Below are positions 24,263-35,239 of a DNA stretch of 64,000 nucleotides, piece after piece. The translations under genes were made by a program, and so were the position numbers. How positions within the stretch are numbered: the stretch's first letter is position 1; each line of letters begins with the position of its first letter. The notes below the pieces were generated by a model, which was not told the DNA's origin, made no database searches, and worked only from the letters and a program-made list of their open reading frames with translations. This DNA comes from Syncephalis fuscata (lineage: Eukaryota > Zoopagomycota > Zoopagomycetes > Zoopagales > Piptocephalidaceae), in contig JAHLTZ010000003.1 of the NCBI GenBank assembly GCA_025786725.1, forward strand, positions 914,863 to 978,862, given 5' to 3'.

Positions 24263-27235
24263 AGAATTTATTATGTTCGTTAGTCGCTGTTTTAATGTAA
24301 CAAAATATACCAAATTGATTAAAATAGGCAAATTTTAAACGAATATACCGATAAGACTACAATATACATGCTTACACAAAAATAGTGCCTATTTTAAAGT
24401 ATTTTAGTGTATATTTCCATATTTTGACATCTAAATGCCTTGTTTGGAGCAAGTTATTTATTTCTATTTCATATGTAGTAACAAATAACGATATAATCGT
24501 ATTAAAACGTGCAAATGATGCTCAGTTTATTGTTCTATCCAAAATGTATTGAATAGTTGGTAAATAAAATGTTTCTTTTAAATTGTAATTTATTATTGTA
24601 GATGTTTTTATTGATAGTATATGATCAAAAATGATAAACCAACATACAACGCCATAAACGAACAAATGAAAACTACACGGATATCGGCGATAAAGGTGTG
24701 GTTTGCATGATAGTGATGTGAATTAATATCTTTAATAAATGCTGTTAGAGATAAACAAATAACTTTATTAATTATATGGGATTGGTAAGTGATATACTGA
24801 TATATAGTATAATAGATGAATAAAGTAAAATTGATGAAATAAAAATATATGATAAAATGATATTATCATGTTAAATACAATATAGAGTATAAATGTGGTG
24901 ATCATACAATACCGTCTATTATCCATTTTGTTAGTATGTATTAAACTTGGTTTTGTTTAAAAAGCTTTTAATGTTTGAGTTAAATTATAGTAACATGAGC
25001 ACGAACAGCTATACTGATATCTTATCTTGGATTGTATACTGCTATAATAAATAAAAAGCTATTGCTTGACAGTGCTAATTGTGTAAAATAACAGTTTTAT
25101 ATTAGTTTTCAATGCTATTCCCAAGTAATTGAATAAGAAAAGATGATGGTTTATTTAATAATGAATGTAAAAAAGACTTGTAATGCGCGCTATAAATATA
25201 CAGTAGTTTGTATAGGTTAGTATTCAATCGACTATTAAGATTACCTAATATATATATATATCGAATGTAAAAGTATGTGAAAAAAATGCTTGATGTGGAT
25301 TGTATGTTTTGGAGTCAGTCAGTCAATATTAATAAAGACACAAAGCAAATCTATTAGTGGCATAATAAAAAAGTTGAATATAATAAAATATATTCATTTT
25401 ATCATAAAGAATGACATCACTATAGAGCATGCTTGTCAGTAAAATGGTGAATACTAATAGTAAGTAACAAAGAATAAAAGTCAATTCATATTAAAAGACA
25501 AAGCGTAATTCTAAAACATTTTAGTAATAAAATATTAATGGAGTAAAAACGATTAATGTCATTTGAAACCAACGTTTATTATTATAGCTTTTTTTACTAA
25601 TTAAACTGGTAATAAAAGCAAATATAGTGCTTATTTTAGAACATGTTGTCGTTAGGTGGATTAGAATGGTATTTTTTAGTGATAAAAAGGGTAGGCCATG
25701 TTGGCAAGTCGAGAATTGAATTTGCACAACGTTTGATCAACGACGTGTCCGATACTTGCTACTTTCGTAAAAAGCCAACAGCTATTTTATCGGACTAAAC
25801 GACCAATAGGCAGTAGCATTGAACATGTGGCACTGCACGTCTGTCAAAAACGACAATAAAGCATATGTCGGCATTAGACGACGTAATACAATGGCCATGC
25901 TTTGAAAAGATTGCTCAATACCTTCGCTGTTTTACAAGCCAGCCTTCAGGGTACACATTGTTGTGGTCTCTCGTTACTCTACATCAGTTGAGGAGATGCG
26001 ATAAAGGCATAACCATGATTGTTTGATACCTGCATGGTCTCCAAAGTATAGGTTGCACCGGAAAACAGTCTTGTTTTCTATTCTAGGCGATACAATTCTA
26101 TTTGTATCAAAATTTACATCAAAAAGCCAGCAAAAAAGTCAGTAAAATAGTTGTCACTTCCTTATATGGACGACAAAGCATACGATACAGCATCGTAAAA
26201 AATATTTATGTGCTATAACACTACAACGTGGTAACGGGGTGTATAACACGTGGGATAACATTACGAACATGCCACTCTTATTCGTAAAAACGAGAAAATA
26301 CTGGTCATAGAGCGACGGCCGCCGCTGCTATTCAATTTGTTTGGTCGAGTGTGCTGTTCTATAGAACTTTCGCTGCCCCTTAAACAAAATTTACGCTCCG
26401 CATTGCTATTTTTTCCATTTCCCACTTTGGCATTGCTATTAAAATCGTTTTATTGACCGCTAGCGTCATTTGCTGCCATTGATGTGTAACGTTCACTGAA
26501 ACGACACTCGTGACACTGTTATGAAATGAGGATGACCGATAGGGAGCCGGAAAAGACCAAACACGGCCATGTTCTACACGCGCTTAATCCCGAAAAGAGA
26601 TGCTAATGACTGTTACTGCCATGTAGCTCGTGTCGACGACAGCAGCAACAGCAACAACAATAGCAATAACAGCGATAATAGCGAATGCTTGTACCACCAT
26701 GTTTAGCATTATTGGATGAAAGAAAGAGACAGAGATCTTGGCTCGAACGCATGCATCTGTAGTCGCGACCATTGTCGAGTACTACGAACATAGAACGAGC
26801 GACGCTTGTTGCACATGGCGATCATTCATGCAGCAATACTGGATAATAACACGTTATACATATCAATCAGGCACGTTCTTTTATGATCATGTGAAGTATG
26901 AGTATTAACAACATCATTAATAGTGTTTATTCTATTTTTGTGATGATTTCTTTTTACCGCCGAGCCTTTAGTGACTCTAGTTATGACCTTTGTCGATAGG
27001 TGTGGCCACCACATGGCTTCGCAAGTCATATTTGTGACGAATGTTGTCCGTCTTGCGTGCGTGGTAGTCGCATTCTGGTAGGCCTTGTTCATACATGATT
27101 TGTACTGGTAGTATTGCCGGAGATACGACCGATGACCGAACGAAAAGCCATGAGTGAGCACAAACTAACGAGTTGATGGATGTCGGCCAATCAGTTGGGT
27201 AAACAGACACTCGGCCAATCAACCGACTACATCCC
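24263..27235. other. Long intergenic region
   Basis: About 3 kb with no gene that I can support. The part to about 25.7 kb is very AT-rich. The part from 25.7 kb to 27.2 kb is more balanced in base composition but has no sustained open frame. A short AAC/AGC-type simple repeat lies near 26640-26670. Confidence 0.4.
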
Positions 27236-27239
27236 ATGA

Positions 27240-27300
27240 GGTGCTCTCTCTCTTTCTGTCCGTCTCTCTCTCTCTCTCTCTCTCACTGTGTGTGTGTACG
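27240..27300. repeat. CT/TG microsatellite
   Basis: Dinucleotide tract: CT repeats interrupted once, then a short TG run. It marks the left side of a pyrimidine-rich stretch on the plus strand (27.2-28.9 kb) that may belong to the distal promoter or 5' leader of the MADS gene. Confidence 0.8.
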
Positions 27301-29274
27301 TTTTAATCACTTTCGCTTTATTCTATTCTTAATTCCGCTCTTCTGTCTTTTCCAGTCATTATTCAGAGATCGGATTGAATATTTTCCCTCTTTTTTTCAC
27401 TTGGTCGTCAACATTTCCATTCCCGACTTTCCCGTTGCCCGTTTTGTTAGCCAGTAGAGCTCCTCCGCCTTTCTCATTTGACGGATACCGTTTCCGGCCA
27501 GCTGTTTCCATGACTGAGCATTACTTGCTTGACATCGGCTCATTCTCACTCTTTTGGCTACGTTGATACTCAGCCATTTCCTCTCACAGCGAAGCTGGGC
27601 CAGTTTTCTTTGCTTTATTTGGCCACGTTGTACGGCATCCCCCAGCGCTTTCGCGTCTTCTTAACTACAGCCGCGCACTACTCCGTCTTCACTTGCCTAT
27701 TGCTATCGTACTAGTTTCTCTTTGGTTACTTATACTCCTTTACTGGTTCGTAAACTTACTTCTACGTCCGTGGTCGTCTTCGCCTTAACCGGAATAGTTT
27801 TACTATATCGTATTTTCTTTTATCACTGCTTATTGTAGCTGCTGTTTGCTACGATTACTTACTTGCTGTAGTGTAGTTGTTACTTGCTACCTCTACTCTA
27901 TTCGTGTGTTCTCTTGGTATTTGGCCGTTTATTGCCTTTGCCTCTTCTCTACCCAAGCCTATTATCGGCAGTATACTCTACACCGTTTCCGTGGGCGACT
28001 CCCTCTTTCTTGTCACGCCTGTTGGAGCCGTACAAAAAGCCGTTATTACAGGTAAGCTTAAGGGCTATTATTTAACTGGTGCTCGTGGAAGCAATACTGT
28101 CGAGTGAACTTTTTTCTTTTTCGCCATTTCTACACAACTGTCTCTATAACTAAGCATAGTGCAGTCAACAATAACACAATTGCGTATTCTTTTCTTTTCG
28201 TACTTTTTAGCTGCCATTGCTACGTTTATTTTAAACTACTAGGTGATTATCTGTACAATAGAGGGGTGGGTGTGCATGTGTGTTGCTTTATCGGTCAATT
28301 TTTGTATACAAGCCACTGCCTATTTTATTGAATATTGCTTTATTAAGCATATTTGAATAGCGACAATAGCTCAATTACACCCATCAGCCAAGCATATGAT
28401 GTTCATACTATTTGTATCATTTGTATTCGGTTGATAGAACCGTGCGGTTTTAACGGTTTAAGTTTTGGTCATTAATAAGTTTTTACTTCCTACATATGGT
28501 AGTGGTGAATCTATCGTTAGTGTTGCGTCCATTCCTTTTTCGCTTTATCTGAATCGAATCACTGCCCTTTTCACTCACTCTTTCACCCAACTGTGGCATT
28601 CTTTTACATTCATCCATTTATCTGCCTACCTTTTCTCTCTCTTTCTTTATCTCTTATTTGGTATTCTCCTTCTGCCTAACCTTTTTTGCTGATCTCTACT
28701 GAGGGCTCTTTCTTTAAACGATAGTACGACAACAACGACTACTCATCGTTGACACTTGTCCTTTCTCCTAAATTACTACGTTTCAATCAGTCGATCCTCT
28801 TTTTGTTACTTGTGCGATATTACGACTATATCGCCATAGTCTATCCATCTCTATTGCTTTTTCTTTGGTCTAGGTGGGTAGTAAGAACAGGTTATAGCTG
28901 TATCCATTTTTTTGTCGGTATGCGTCAGTATGCAAGTATGCTGTGTATACTGTTTATGCGTGTATGCGTTTTGATAGGTAGTGTCATTGGCTTGGGGGTG
29001 TATTATGAACGCCAGCAATTATTTTTGACCTTCTCGGCCTTTACTCTCGGCTAATTGTCACAGTGGCAATAGCAAAAAATTGATACGAATAATGATACCA
29101 GTATTGCTACTGCTGCCACCATTACCACACAGCAACAATGTCTATGACGACTATTGCTGGACAGCTTGCTTTTTTCTGTTCCACGCGGTAGCAAAACAAC
29201 GCTGTGGATCTAGATTATCCGCCGTGTTTACTACACTGTGTGCATAAACGTGTGAATGCAAGCCTGTTATTATT

Positions 29275-29374
29275 ATATGTTGTTTCTAGTATGTTGGACG
29301 AAATATACTCCAATTGCATCATCTGCACGAAGGGAACCTCCTACTCACCATGAGGCATACTAGAAACAACATAT
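29275..29374. repeat. Perfect 19-bp inverted repeat, 62-nt loop
   Basis: Left arm 29275-29293 (ATATGTTGTTTCTAGTATG) and right arm 29356-29374 (its exact reverse complement). The loop is 62 nt. It could form an RNA stem-loop or a cruciform, or be a relic of a small inverted-repeat element. Confidence 0.8.
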
Positions 29375-29427
29375 TGTATATTGGCCGACTATCTACTAGT
29401 TTTGGTTTTTTGTTTCTTAAAACATAC

Positions 29428-29558
29428 CTGCAACAACAGGTAGTCCTGCTACATGTAATAATAGCTTTGGCGACTCATGGTACTGCACACTGTGCGGGAT
29501 ATAGTACCATGGATTGCCAAGGCTATTATTATATACAACAGGCTATGCATTGTTGCAG
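29428..29558. ncRNA. Candidate long RNA hairpin
   Basis: Core arms 29453-29483 and 29504-29534 pair over 31 positions around a 20-nt loop. Four of the five non-Watson-Crick positions are G-U pairs if transcribed on the plus strand, and one is a C-A mismatch. An outer 9-bp perfect stem (CTGCAACAA at 29428 with TTGTTGCAG at 29550) extends the structure. The wobble excess suggests an RNA fold more than a DNA palindrome. It could be a microRNA-like precursor or a leader structure. No homologue is known to me. Confidence 0.45.
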
Positions 29559-30000
29559 AGGTGTTTCAAGGGATAAAACTACTATTTTTGAATAGTAGAT
29601 AGCCGAACCAAATATGCCACCTACCGTTATGCATGGCAGTATCGCCTTGAACCCCTTCGGACCTGCAATGTTTAAAAAATTGCCCGATTGGGAAGGAGGG
29701 GAGGTCGATCACGATACCATTCGGTAGTTTTTGCCGTTGTTTGGCAAGCAATGGTCTGTTTCCTGTTTTCTATACTATTCACAGGTACAGTAGCAAATAC
29801 CTACGTTTAATATGCCCCGTTTTTGGCGTTTGTGATTAACGTTATTGTGCAACTACTGCGCTTGGCTTTGTATTTAAATTTGGACAATTTTGCCGTTAAT
29901 GGCATCCAAAGTATATCATTTTATTTTCAGTTTTGACTTGTAAGCTGGCTTTCATTTTACTACATTCTTTCTACTCAAATATAATTGCTATACTCGTGCG

Positions 30001-31155
30001 ATGTTTGTTGCGCTTCCTTTAACACCACCCGTACAAAATACTATTACTAACCACGGCTATTTGCAGTCATCTGATTTGCTTGCTTTTGATTTACCTACCA
30101 ATATGACTAGTCTCATGTCACCCAACATGGCCGCACCCAGCCCAGCACTTAGCGAAGCCGATTCGTCGGCCAGCAACAGCCGTCCATCGTCAAAGCGTGC
30201 CTACGATGATGCAGGTGTTGCAGAAGACTCTGATTCTGATGGCGGTGCCGTCACACCTGGTCGCGATAAGCGCGCTGGTCGCCGTAAGATCAAGATTGAA
30301 TACATCGAGGACAAGAGCCGTCGCCACATTACCTTCAGCAAGCGTAAGGCTGGTATTATGAAGAAGGCCTACGAGCTAAGCACGTTGACTGGCACACAAG
30401 TATTGTTACTTGTTGTATCTGAAACCGGCCTTGTGTATACATTTACTACACCAAAACTTCAACCAATTGTCACTAAGCCAGAAGGCAAGAACTTGATCCA
30501 GGCCTGCTTGAATGCACCAGATCCAATGCCAGATAATGTCCAGTCATCGGTCAGTGCTAGTCCAACATCTATTCGTGGCGGACCACAAACTCCAGGCTAT
30601 CCACAAGACCATGGTGCCATTGCCGATCCACATGGTGATATGACTGCCGCCGCCGCCGCCGCTGCCGCTGCCGCCGGTCTTTACAGCCCACCACCCGTTG
30701 GTGCTGACCCACATAAACAGGCTCATACACCCGGCTTATCGGCTCAACCAGGCTATCCATTAGGCTTGGCTAATCTCGGCTATGCTTCACAGCCAACTAC
30801 CGTTGGTTATCCAAGTAGTCCAATGAACGCTATTGCACAACAATACGGTGCCGTTGCCAACTCGTACTCGCCAGTGGGTCCATACACATCAACACCGCAA
30901 CCAGCACACTATGGCACATCGGCCGCCGCAGCTGCATCGGTCTACGCTCCATACTGGAATGGCCACCCACACGGTGCCGGTAATTACGCTGCACAGTCGC
31001 AGCCACATCCTCTCGGTATGTCCCCTGCTTCACAGCAATTTTCTTCGCAGTATCATAATGGCTTAGTACATTTGACAGATATGGACAATCGCCATCTATT
31101 GAATGGTGCCTCTAACTCAAGAAAGCCTGGTGATGATAAGACACCCAAGGTGTAA
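30001..31155 (+). CDS. MADS-box transcription factor, SRF/Mcm1 type
   Basis: Intronless, 384 aa. The SRF-type MADS domain lies near residues 97-175: RRKIKIEYIEDKSRRHITFS, KRKAGIMKKAYELSTLTGTQ, VLLLVVSETGLVYTFTTPKL, then the SAM-box-like GKNLIQACLN. Before it is an acidic Ser/Asp stretch, after it Ala-, Pro- and Tyr-rich low complexity (poly-Ala encoded by GCC/GCT runs). Family knowledge: Mcm1/SRF-type factors bind CArG-type sites as dimers, with cofactors, for cell-cycle, mating-type and metabolic genes. Start is uncertain: Met at 30001 or the second Met at 30103; both give the complete domain. The coding part is GC-richer than its flanks. Confidence 0.93.
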   Translation: MFVALPLTPPVQNTITNHGYLQSSDLLAFDLPTNMTSLMSPNMAAPSPALSEADSSASNSRPSSKRAYDDAGVAEDSDSDGGAVTPGRDKRAGRRKIKIEYIEDKSRRHITFSKRKAGIMKKAYELSTLTGTQVLLLVVSETGLVYTFTTPKLQPIVTKPEGKNLIQACLNAPDPMPDNVQSSVSASPTSIRGGPQTPGYPQDHGAIADPHGDMTAAAAAAAAAAGLYSPPPVGADPHKQAHTPGLSAQPGYPLGLANLGYASQPTTVGYPSSPMNAIAQQYGAVANSYSPVGPYTSTPQPAHYGTSAAAAASVYAPYWNGHPHGAGNYAAQSQPHPLGMSPASQQFSSQYHNGLVHLTDMDNRHLLNGASNSRKPGDDKTPKV

Positions 31156-32240
31156 ATTCGACAATGATAGAGCGCATCGTCCTTTTTATTATGACACTTT
31201 CTTTACCGCCACCAGATCAGCGATGATGGTGATGTTGATATGATATGGATCAGTATTAACACTTGATATAGCTGTGTTATTAGCTGATTCATATCACTGG
31301 TGCGGATTGTTTGTTGGTTTGCGTTTTTCTATGTTTATCGTCGTTCGCCAAATGCTTATTTTCCTTTTTTCATTTTGCTTGCGTTTCGGCGTACTCTCCT
31401 TATCACTGCTTGTTTTTCTCTTGCATATCCTCACGTTTGCATGTACGTCGCGTCGTTATAGATTATAGATTCAATATTTTATCACGGTAATTACAATTAT
31501 TATTGCGTGACACTTACACGCGTACGTAACTTTTCATCAATCTGTTAATAGAAAGTAGATAAAGAAGAAAAGTTGTACGCGTGTACTATAGTTACACAGC
31601 TAGTAATTGCCGATGATTGATGATGCGTAGTATGATATAATCTTTGCGATAGATTTGACGATGCAGTGAATATACACTTAGTTTCCTTTTTCTCTTTCTT
31701 GATGATCCTTTGCACCTTGCGCACGATTTATTTAGGATACTATATTCTTTACGTGCATCATCTCCTACATCTATTATTTGGCATAGTAATTTGTAGTCTC
31801 GAATGAGAGTGCACATGCGCATGATTGTGTGCGTAGATGTTTGCTGTGCCCAGTAGGACTTTTGTAACATGAACATCTTATTCTCGACTAAAATATATTT
31901 TCAGTAATTAGAATTTTAATGTTTTATTTCACATGTGTTAGTGTTTATTAACAAGTATTTAATACATATATAATCTATAAACTTTAGATGTATCTTTTGA
32001 TTGTCCAATAATTAATAATAGTATTTTATTATGTCAATGCATTTACAATCTACTTCTTTTTGCTTCGTTTAATGCTTTATTCCAAATTGGCTATTATTTA
32101 ATTAACAAATGTATTAATTTAAACGAGTAGTATAACACATCACATACAATAGCATATATATCATCTATTAATTTCAAATGCGTATAATTTTAATTGTTTA
32201 AAACCAATAATAATAAAGATTACGTTGATGCTTTCATAAT
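31156..32240. other. Convergent intergenic region, MADS / uL6m
   Basis: 1.1 kb between convergent genes, probably 3' UTRs. A small inverted repeat with GTACGCGTG-type arms lies near 31517-31590. No coding frame is supported. Confidence 0.4.
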
Positions 32241-32999
32241 CTACTTCTTTTTGCCTTCCTTCTTTCGAATGGTCTCGTCACCGACGAAAATACCCTTTTG
32301 ATTATAAGGTTCAGGTACTCGCCAACGTCGTATGGCGGCTGCAAATTGAGCTACTTCCTGGCGATCCACGCCCGATAGAACAATACGTGTTGAATTGGGT
32401 ACGGATGCTGTTACGCCGTCTGGCAATGGCATTTCAATTGGATGTGAGTAGCCTAGTTTAAGCCCAATAACGCGCCCATCTTGCTCAAGACTGGCACGAT
32501 AACCGACACCTACAAGTCGAAGTGGCAAGTTGTAACCTTCTGTGACGCCTTGAACGGCATTTGCAATTAATGCTCGCGTAGTACCCCACATTGCTCGCTG
32601 TTGCTTCTTGCTAGCATCATCGACACGTACCGTAATGGTAAAATCAGTCTCTGGATCGTCCTTACTAGCTGTCGTCGCTGTCTTAATTGGCGCCTTTGTT
32701 ACTTTTTTAGCTGTAATTGTCGTTGTAGGTTCGCTAGCGCCCATTGGCTGTAGATCCAGCTTAACAAATGGCTGAATGGGCACTGAGACACTGCCTAGAG
32801 GACCGTCGATCTTCAGCGTGCCTGCTGGACCAAACGCGCCTACTGAAGTGGTTGGTGGGATGTGTTGTAATGATACTTCGCGTCCATACTTCACGGGTGC
32901 CCGTCCAATATGTGAATATCGTTGAGGCACCACTAGTTTACTCGCAAGTATGTTTTGTTTGCGAATAATTGCACTTATTGTGCGTGTTGATTGCAACAT
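32241..32999 (-). CDS. Mitochondrial large-subunit ribosomal protein uL6m
   Basis: 252 aa starting at the Met at 32999. The open frame extends further upstream but without family likeness. The N-terminus (MLQSTRTISAIIRKQNILAS) is Ser/Thr/Arg/Lys-rich, as in a mitochondrial presequence. Ribosomal L6 features follow: LKIDGPLGSVSVPIQPFVKL, RAMWGTTRALIANAVQGVTE (a key L6 motif), GYNLPLRLVGVGYRASL and the end motif RRWRVPEPYNQKGIFVGDE with a Lys-rich tail. A Thr/Lys-rich insert of about 35 aa sits between the two L6 repeats. Family knowledge: uL6 binds the sarcin-ricin loop region of the large subunit rRNA. The gene appears intact and without introns. Confidence 0.93.
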   Translation of the reverse strand: MLQSTRTISAIIRKQNILASKLVVPQRYSHIGRAPVKYGREVSLQHIPPTTSVGAFGPAGTLKIDGPLGSVSVPIQPFVKLDLQPMGASEPTTTITAKKVTKAPIKTATTASKDDPETDFTITVRVDDASKKQQRAMWGTTRALIANAVQGVTEGYNLPLRLVGVGYRASLEQDGRVIGLKLGYSHPIEMPLPDGVTASVPNSTRIVLSGVDRQEVAQFAAAIRRWRVPEPYNQKGIFVGDETIRKKEGKKK

Positions 33000-33169
33000 G
33001 TTCAAACTAGACTCGAATCGCTCACTAGCTTGACAAAACAGCAATGTATATATACTAGATCGGAATTGGATTAAAAAATAGTAGAAAAAAGCAATAGCAC
33101 AGCTGCAAATTTTTACAGTAAAAACTATTGAATTAACGTGACGCTTTTCATAGCACAAATTGGCAATTA

Positions 33170-33385
33170 TAATAGATTCATTATCCAGTACGCATATATG
33201 CTCTATCCATCCATACTATTCCTATAGTATATTCATACTATTATATATATAGAATAATATATTAGATACATTCCATTTACTTTACTTATTGAGTTATATA
33301 TATTATGATTTTAGCACTGTTACTTATACTTTCTTATTGTACATTTATTATATTGTTATCATTTTATTGTATAATAACCACACGC
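33170..33385. mobile_element. Degenerate TIR element fragment
   Basis: The stretch from TTCATTATCCAGTACGCATA onward resembles the left inner part of the TIR family, but it is eroded. Copy B follows directly, so B may have landed in an older copy. Confidence 0.5.
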
Positions 33386-34333
33386 TATTTAATCATCCCA
33401 TCATCACTTATTGCTTTTTTGGAGGACAAATGGCTAACATCTAATAACGCCCAATCTATTGAACATGATGATGGGTGGTGAGTTACATCAGTCATCAAAT
33501 ACTCATCAGCATAGATTCGTTATCCAGTATGCATATATCCACCGTTTACCTATATCATTCCCATTCTGTCCCACACTACTATGTATCATTCTGCGATACA
33601 CTAGACACATTTTATTGTTTATACGCGGCAATATACTTTGCTCCTTCCACTCATTCCACTATACACGCTGTAGCTTTGACATGGTTTTATATGCTTTCTT
33701 ACCATACACTTACCATTCTATATATCATTTTATACTCATCTAGTCCTCCTCTATCCAAATCTGGTTTTATTTTTATTCTAGCTTTATTATTAATAAAAGT
33801 TGACTAATTCCGCTCATTGATCATGCATATATGCTCATTAACTTTAATATTGCTAATCTCGTTTAATATTGCATATTCATTATAATGTTTATCATATTAT
33901 TATATATTGGCCATACGCTGTCTATAGCTGTTGTCGGTATAATTCCAACTCTTTTATTAATGAAAATTGACATATCGCACTTAGTTTGTTCACTGAGTTA
34001 TATTGATAGAACAAATAATATGGATATGAACGGTTATGTTTTATTAAGATTATTTATAAATAAACTAGATCATGCCAATTAGTCATGATTTTAATGTCAA
34101 TCGAGCAAAGTGACGGGTATACATAGTAATAACACTTATTGTATTGATATATGCATATTGGATAATGAATCTACAATAATGAGTATTTGATGATTGATGT
34201 CACTCACTGCCCATCGTCATGTTCAATAGATTAAGCGTTATTAAATGTAGTCATTTGTCCCCCAAAAAAGCAATAAGTGTGATGATGTGACGATTAAATA
34301 AAACTCACCACTTGTCCCCATCTTCAATAGAAC
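33386..34333. mobile_element. TIR element family, copy B (longest inverted repeats)
   Basis: The best-preserved copy, about 950 bp. The left arm from about 33386 and the right arm ending at 34333 (CTTCAATAGAAC) are inverse over about 150-200 bp, reading inward through AACATGATGATGGGTGGTGA and TTATCCAGTATGCATATATC. Two hydrophobic frames lie inside: 33475-33807 (110 aa) and 33885-34082 (65 aa). By eye its left part is almost identical to copy C and its right part almost identical to copy A, with a switch near 33845. No transposase is visible. Confidence 0.8.
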
Positions 34334-34544
34334 GAAAATGTAGTTCAACTACGCGAATGTTATTAAATTTAGTCATTTGACACCCAAATCATAATATAAT
34401 CTAATGATTTGATAATTTAATAAAAATGATTATTCAATAAAATAAACGTTTAGTTTGACTGGGGAGTGCTGTCAAACAAGTCAATTGGTACCAATCATAA
34501 TAATTGTTTATTCATATTACATCAGCACTTGCACCCACACTATA

Positions 34545-34640
34545 AAAACAGACTGCCGATCGCATAGCACACGATTTACGTCACACCTTCCTCTTTCTCA
34601 TCCACCACACTTGACAGCATTTATCCACTAGCCACCTTTC
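34545..34640 (+). promoter_or_regulatory. Promoter-like module (duplicated near 15.8 kb)
   Basis: A TATAAAAA box at 34541 is followed by a CT-rich leader-like stretch and CACACTTGACAGCATTTATC. The same order with close sequence occurs at about 15750-15840. This suggests a duplicated promoter or transcript start driving plus-strand transcription, possibly of the Thr-Pro repeat locus downstream. Confidence 0.4.
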
Positions 34641-34742
34641 CACTTGCACTTGTTTCCATAAGTTCAGTATATGCTTTGCTTGCTATATGTCATTGTTAGT
34701 CTATTAGTATGAGCATGCCTAGTCTCGGTACTACATACCGCC

Positions 34743-34766
34743 CTGCTGTATGGCGCCATACAGCAG
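34743..34766. repeat. Perfect 24-bp palindrome
   Basis: CTGCTGTATGGC is followed at once by its reverse complement, with no spacer. Part of the arm (CCATACAGCAGTGC) recurs near 35105. It could be a cruciform or a dimeric protein-binding site. Confidence 0.85.
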
Positions 34767-34845
34767 TGCTAGCGGTATCGTTTTACCTTGTGGGCAGCTG
34801 CTAGTATGCTAACTATGATGGATATATGCTACTAAACAACATGCA

Positions 34846-34935
34846 CTGTTCTCTTTCTCTTTCTCTTTCTCTTTCTCTTCCTCATTCTCTCTCTTTTCTT
34901 CTTCATTCTTTTCTTCATCCTTCTTTTTTCTAACG
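34846..34935. repeat. CTTTCT microsatellite
   Basis: A run of CTTTCT-type hexamers followed by imperfect CT/CTT repeats. Simple repeat without coding support. Confidence 0.85.
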
Positions 34936-35239
34936 TTCCATTACTTACCGTACTAGCAACAGTGTATGCTGGATATATGCTACCAAGCATATACTGTTCC
35001 TTTCTCACCCTCTCCTCATCATTTCCTCTATATCTTCCATTGCTCACCGTGCTAGCAATAGTGTGTTTAGCTATGGTAGTAGCATATGGTGGCACTCTGT
35101 ACTGGCCATACAGCAGTGCCATTATATGCACTGCCTGTAAACACCTGCTAGCACGATGTTGCATTGGCAGCTCTTCTTCTCTTTCCCTTTTCACTTTAAC
35201 AAACCACTTACCGGTCCTTCTTTATGATACACTGATTAT

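Larger units (their letters stand above)
27301..30000. other. Pyrimidine-rich upstream region of the MADS gene
   Basis: 2.7 kb with C/T-biased plus strand to about 28.9 kb and no supported coding exon. Frames here are Leu/Ser/Phe-rich shadows of the base bias. It includes two strong inverted repeats at 29275-29374 and 29428-29558. A long leader or upstream regulatory region for the MADS gene is plausible but unproven. Confidence 0.4.

Noticed and set aside
27236-28700. Several plus-strand Leu/Phe/Ser-rich frames as membrane protein genes
   Set aside because: They follow from the C/T bias of the strand; there is no splice pattern or known motif.
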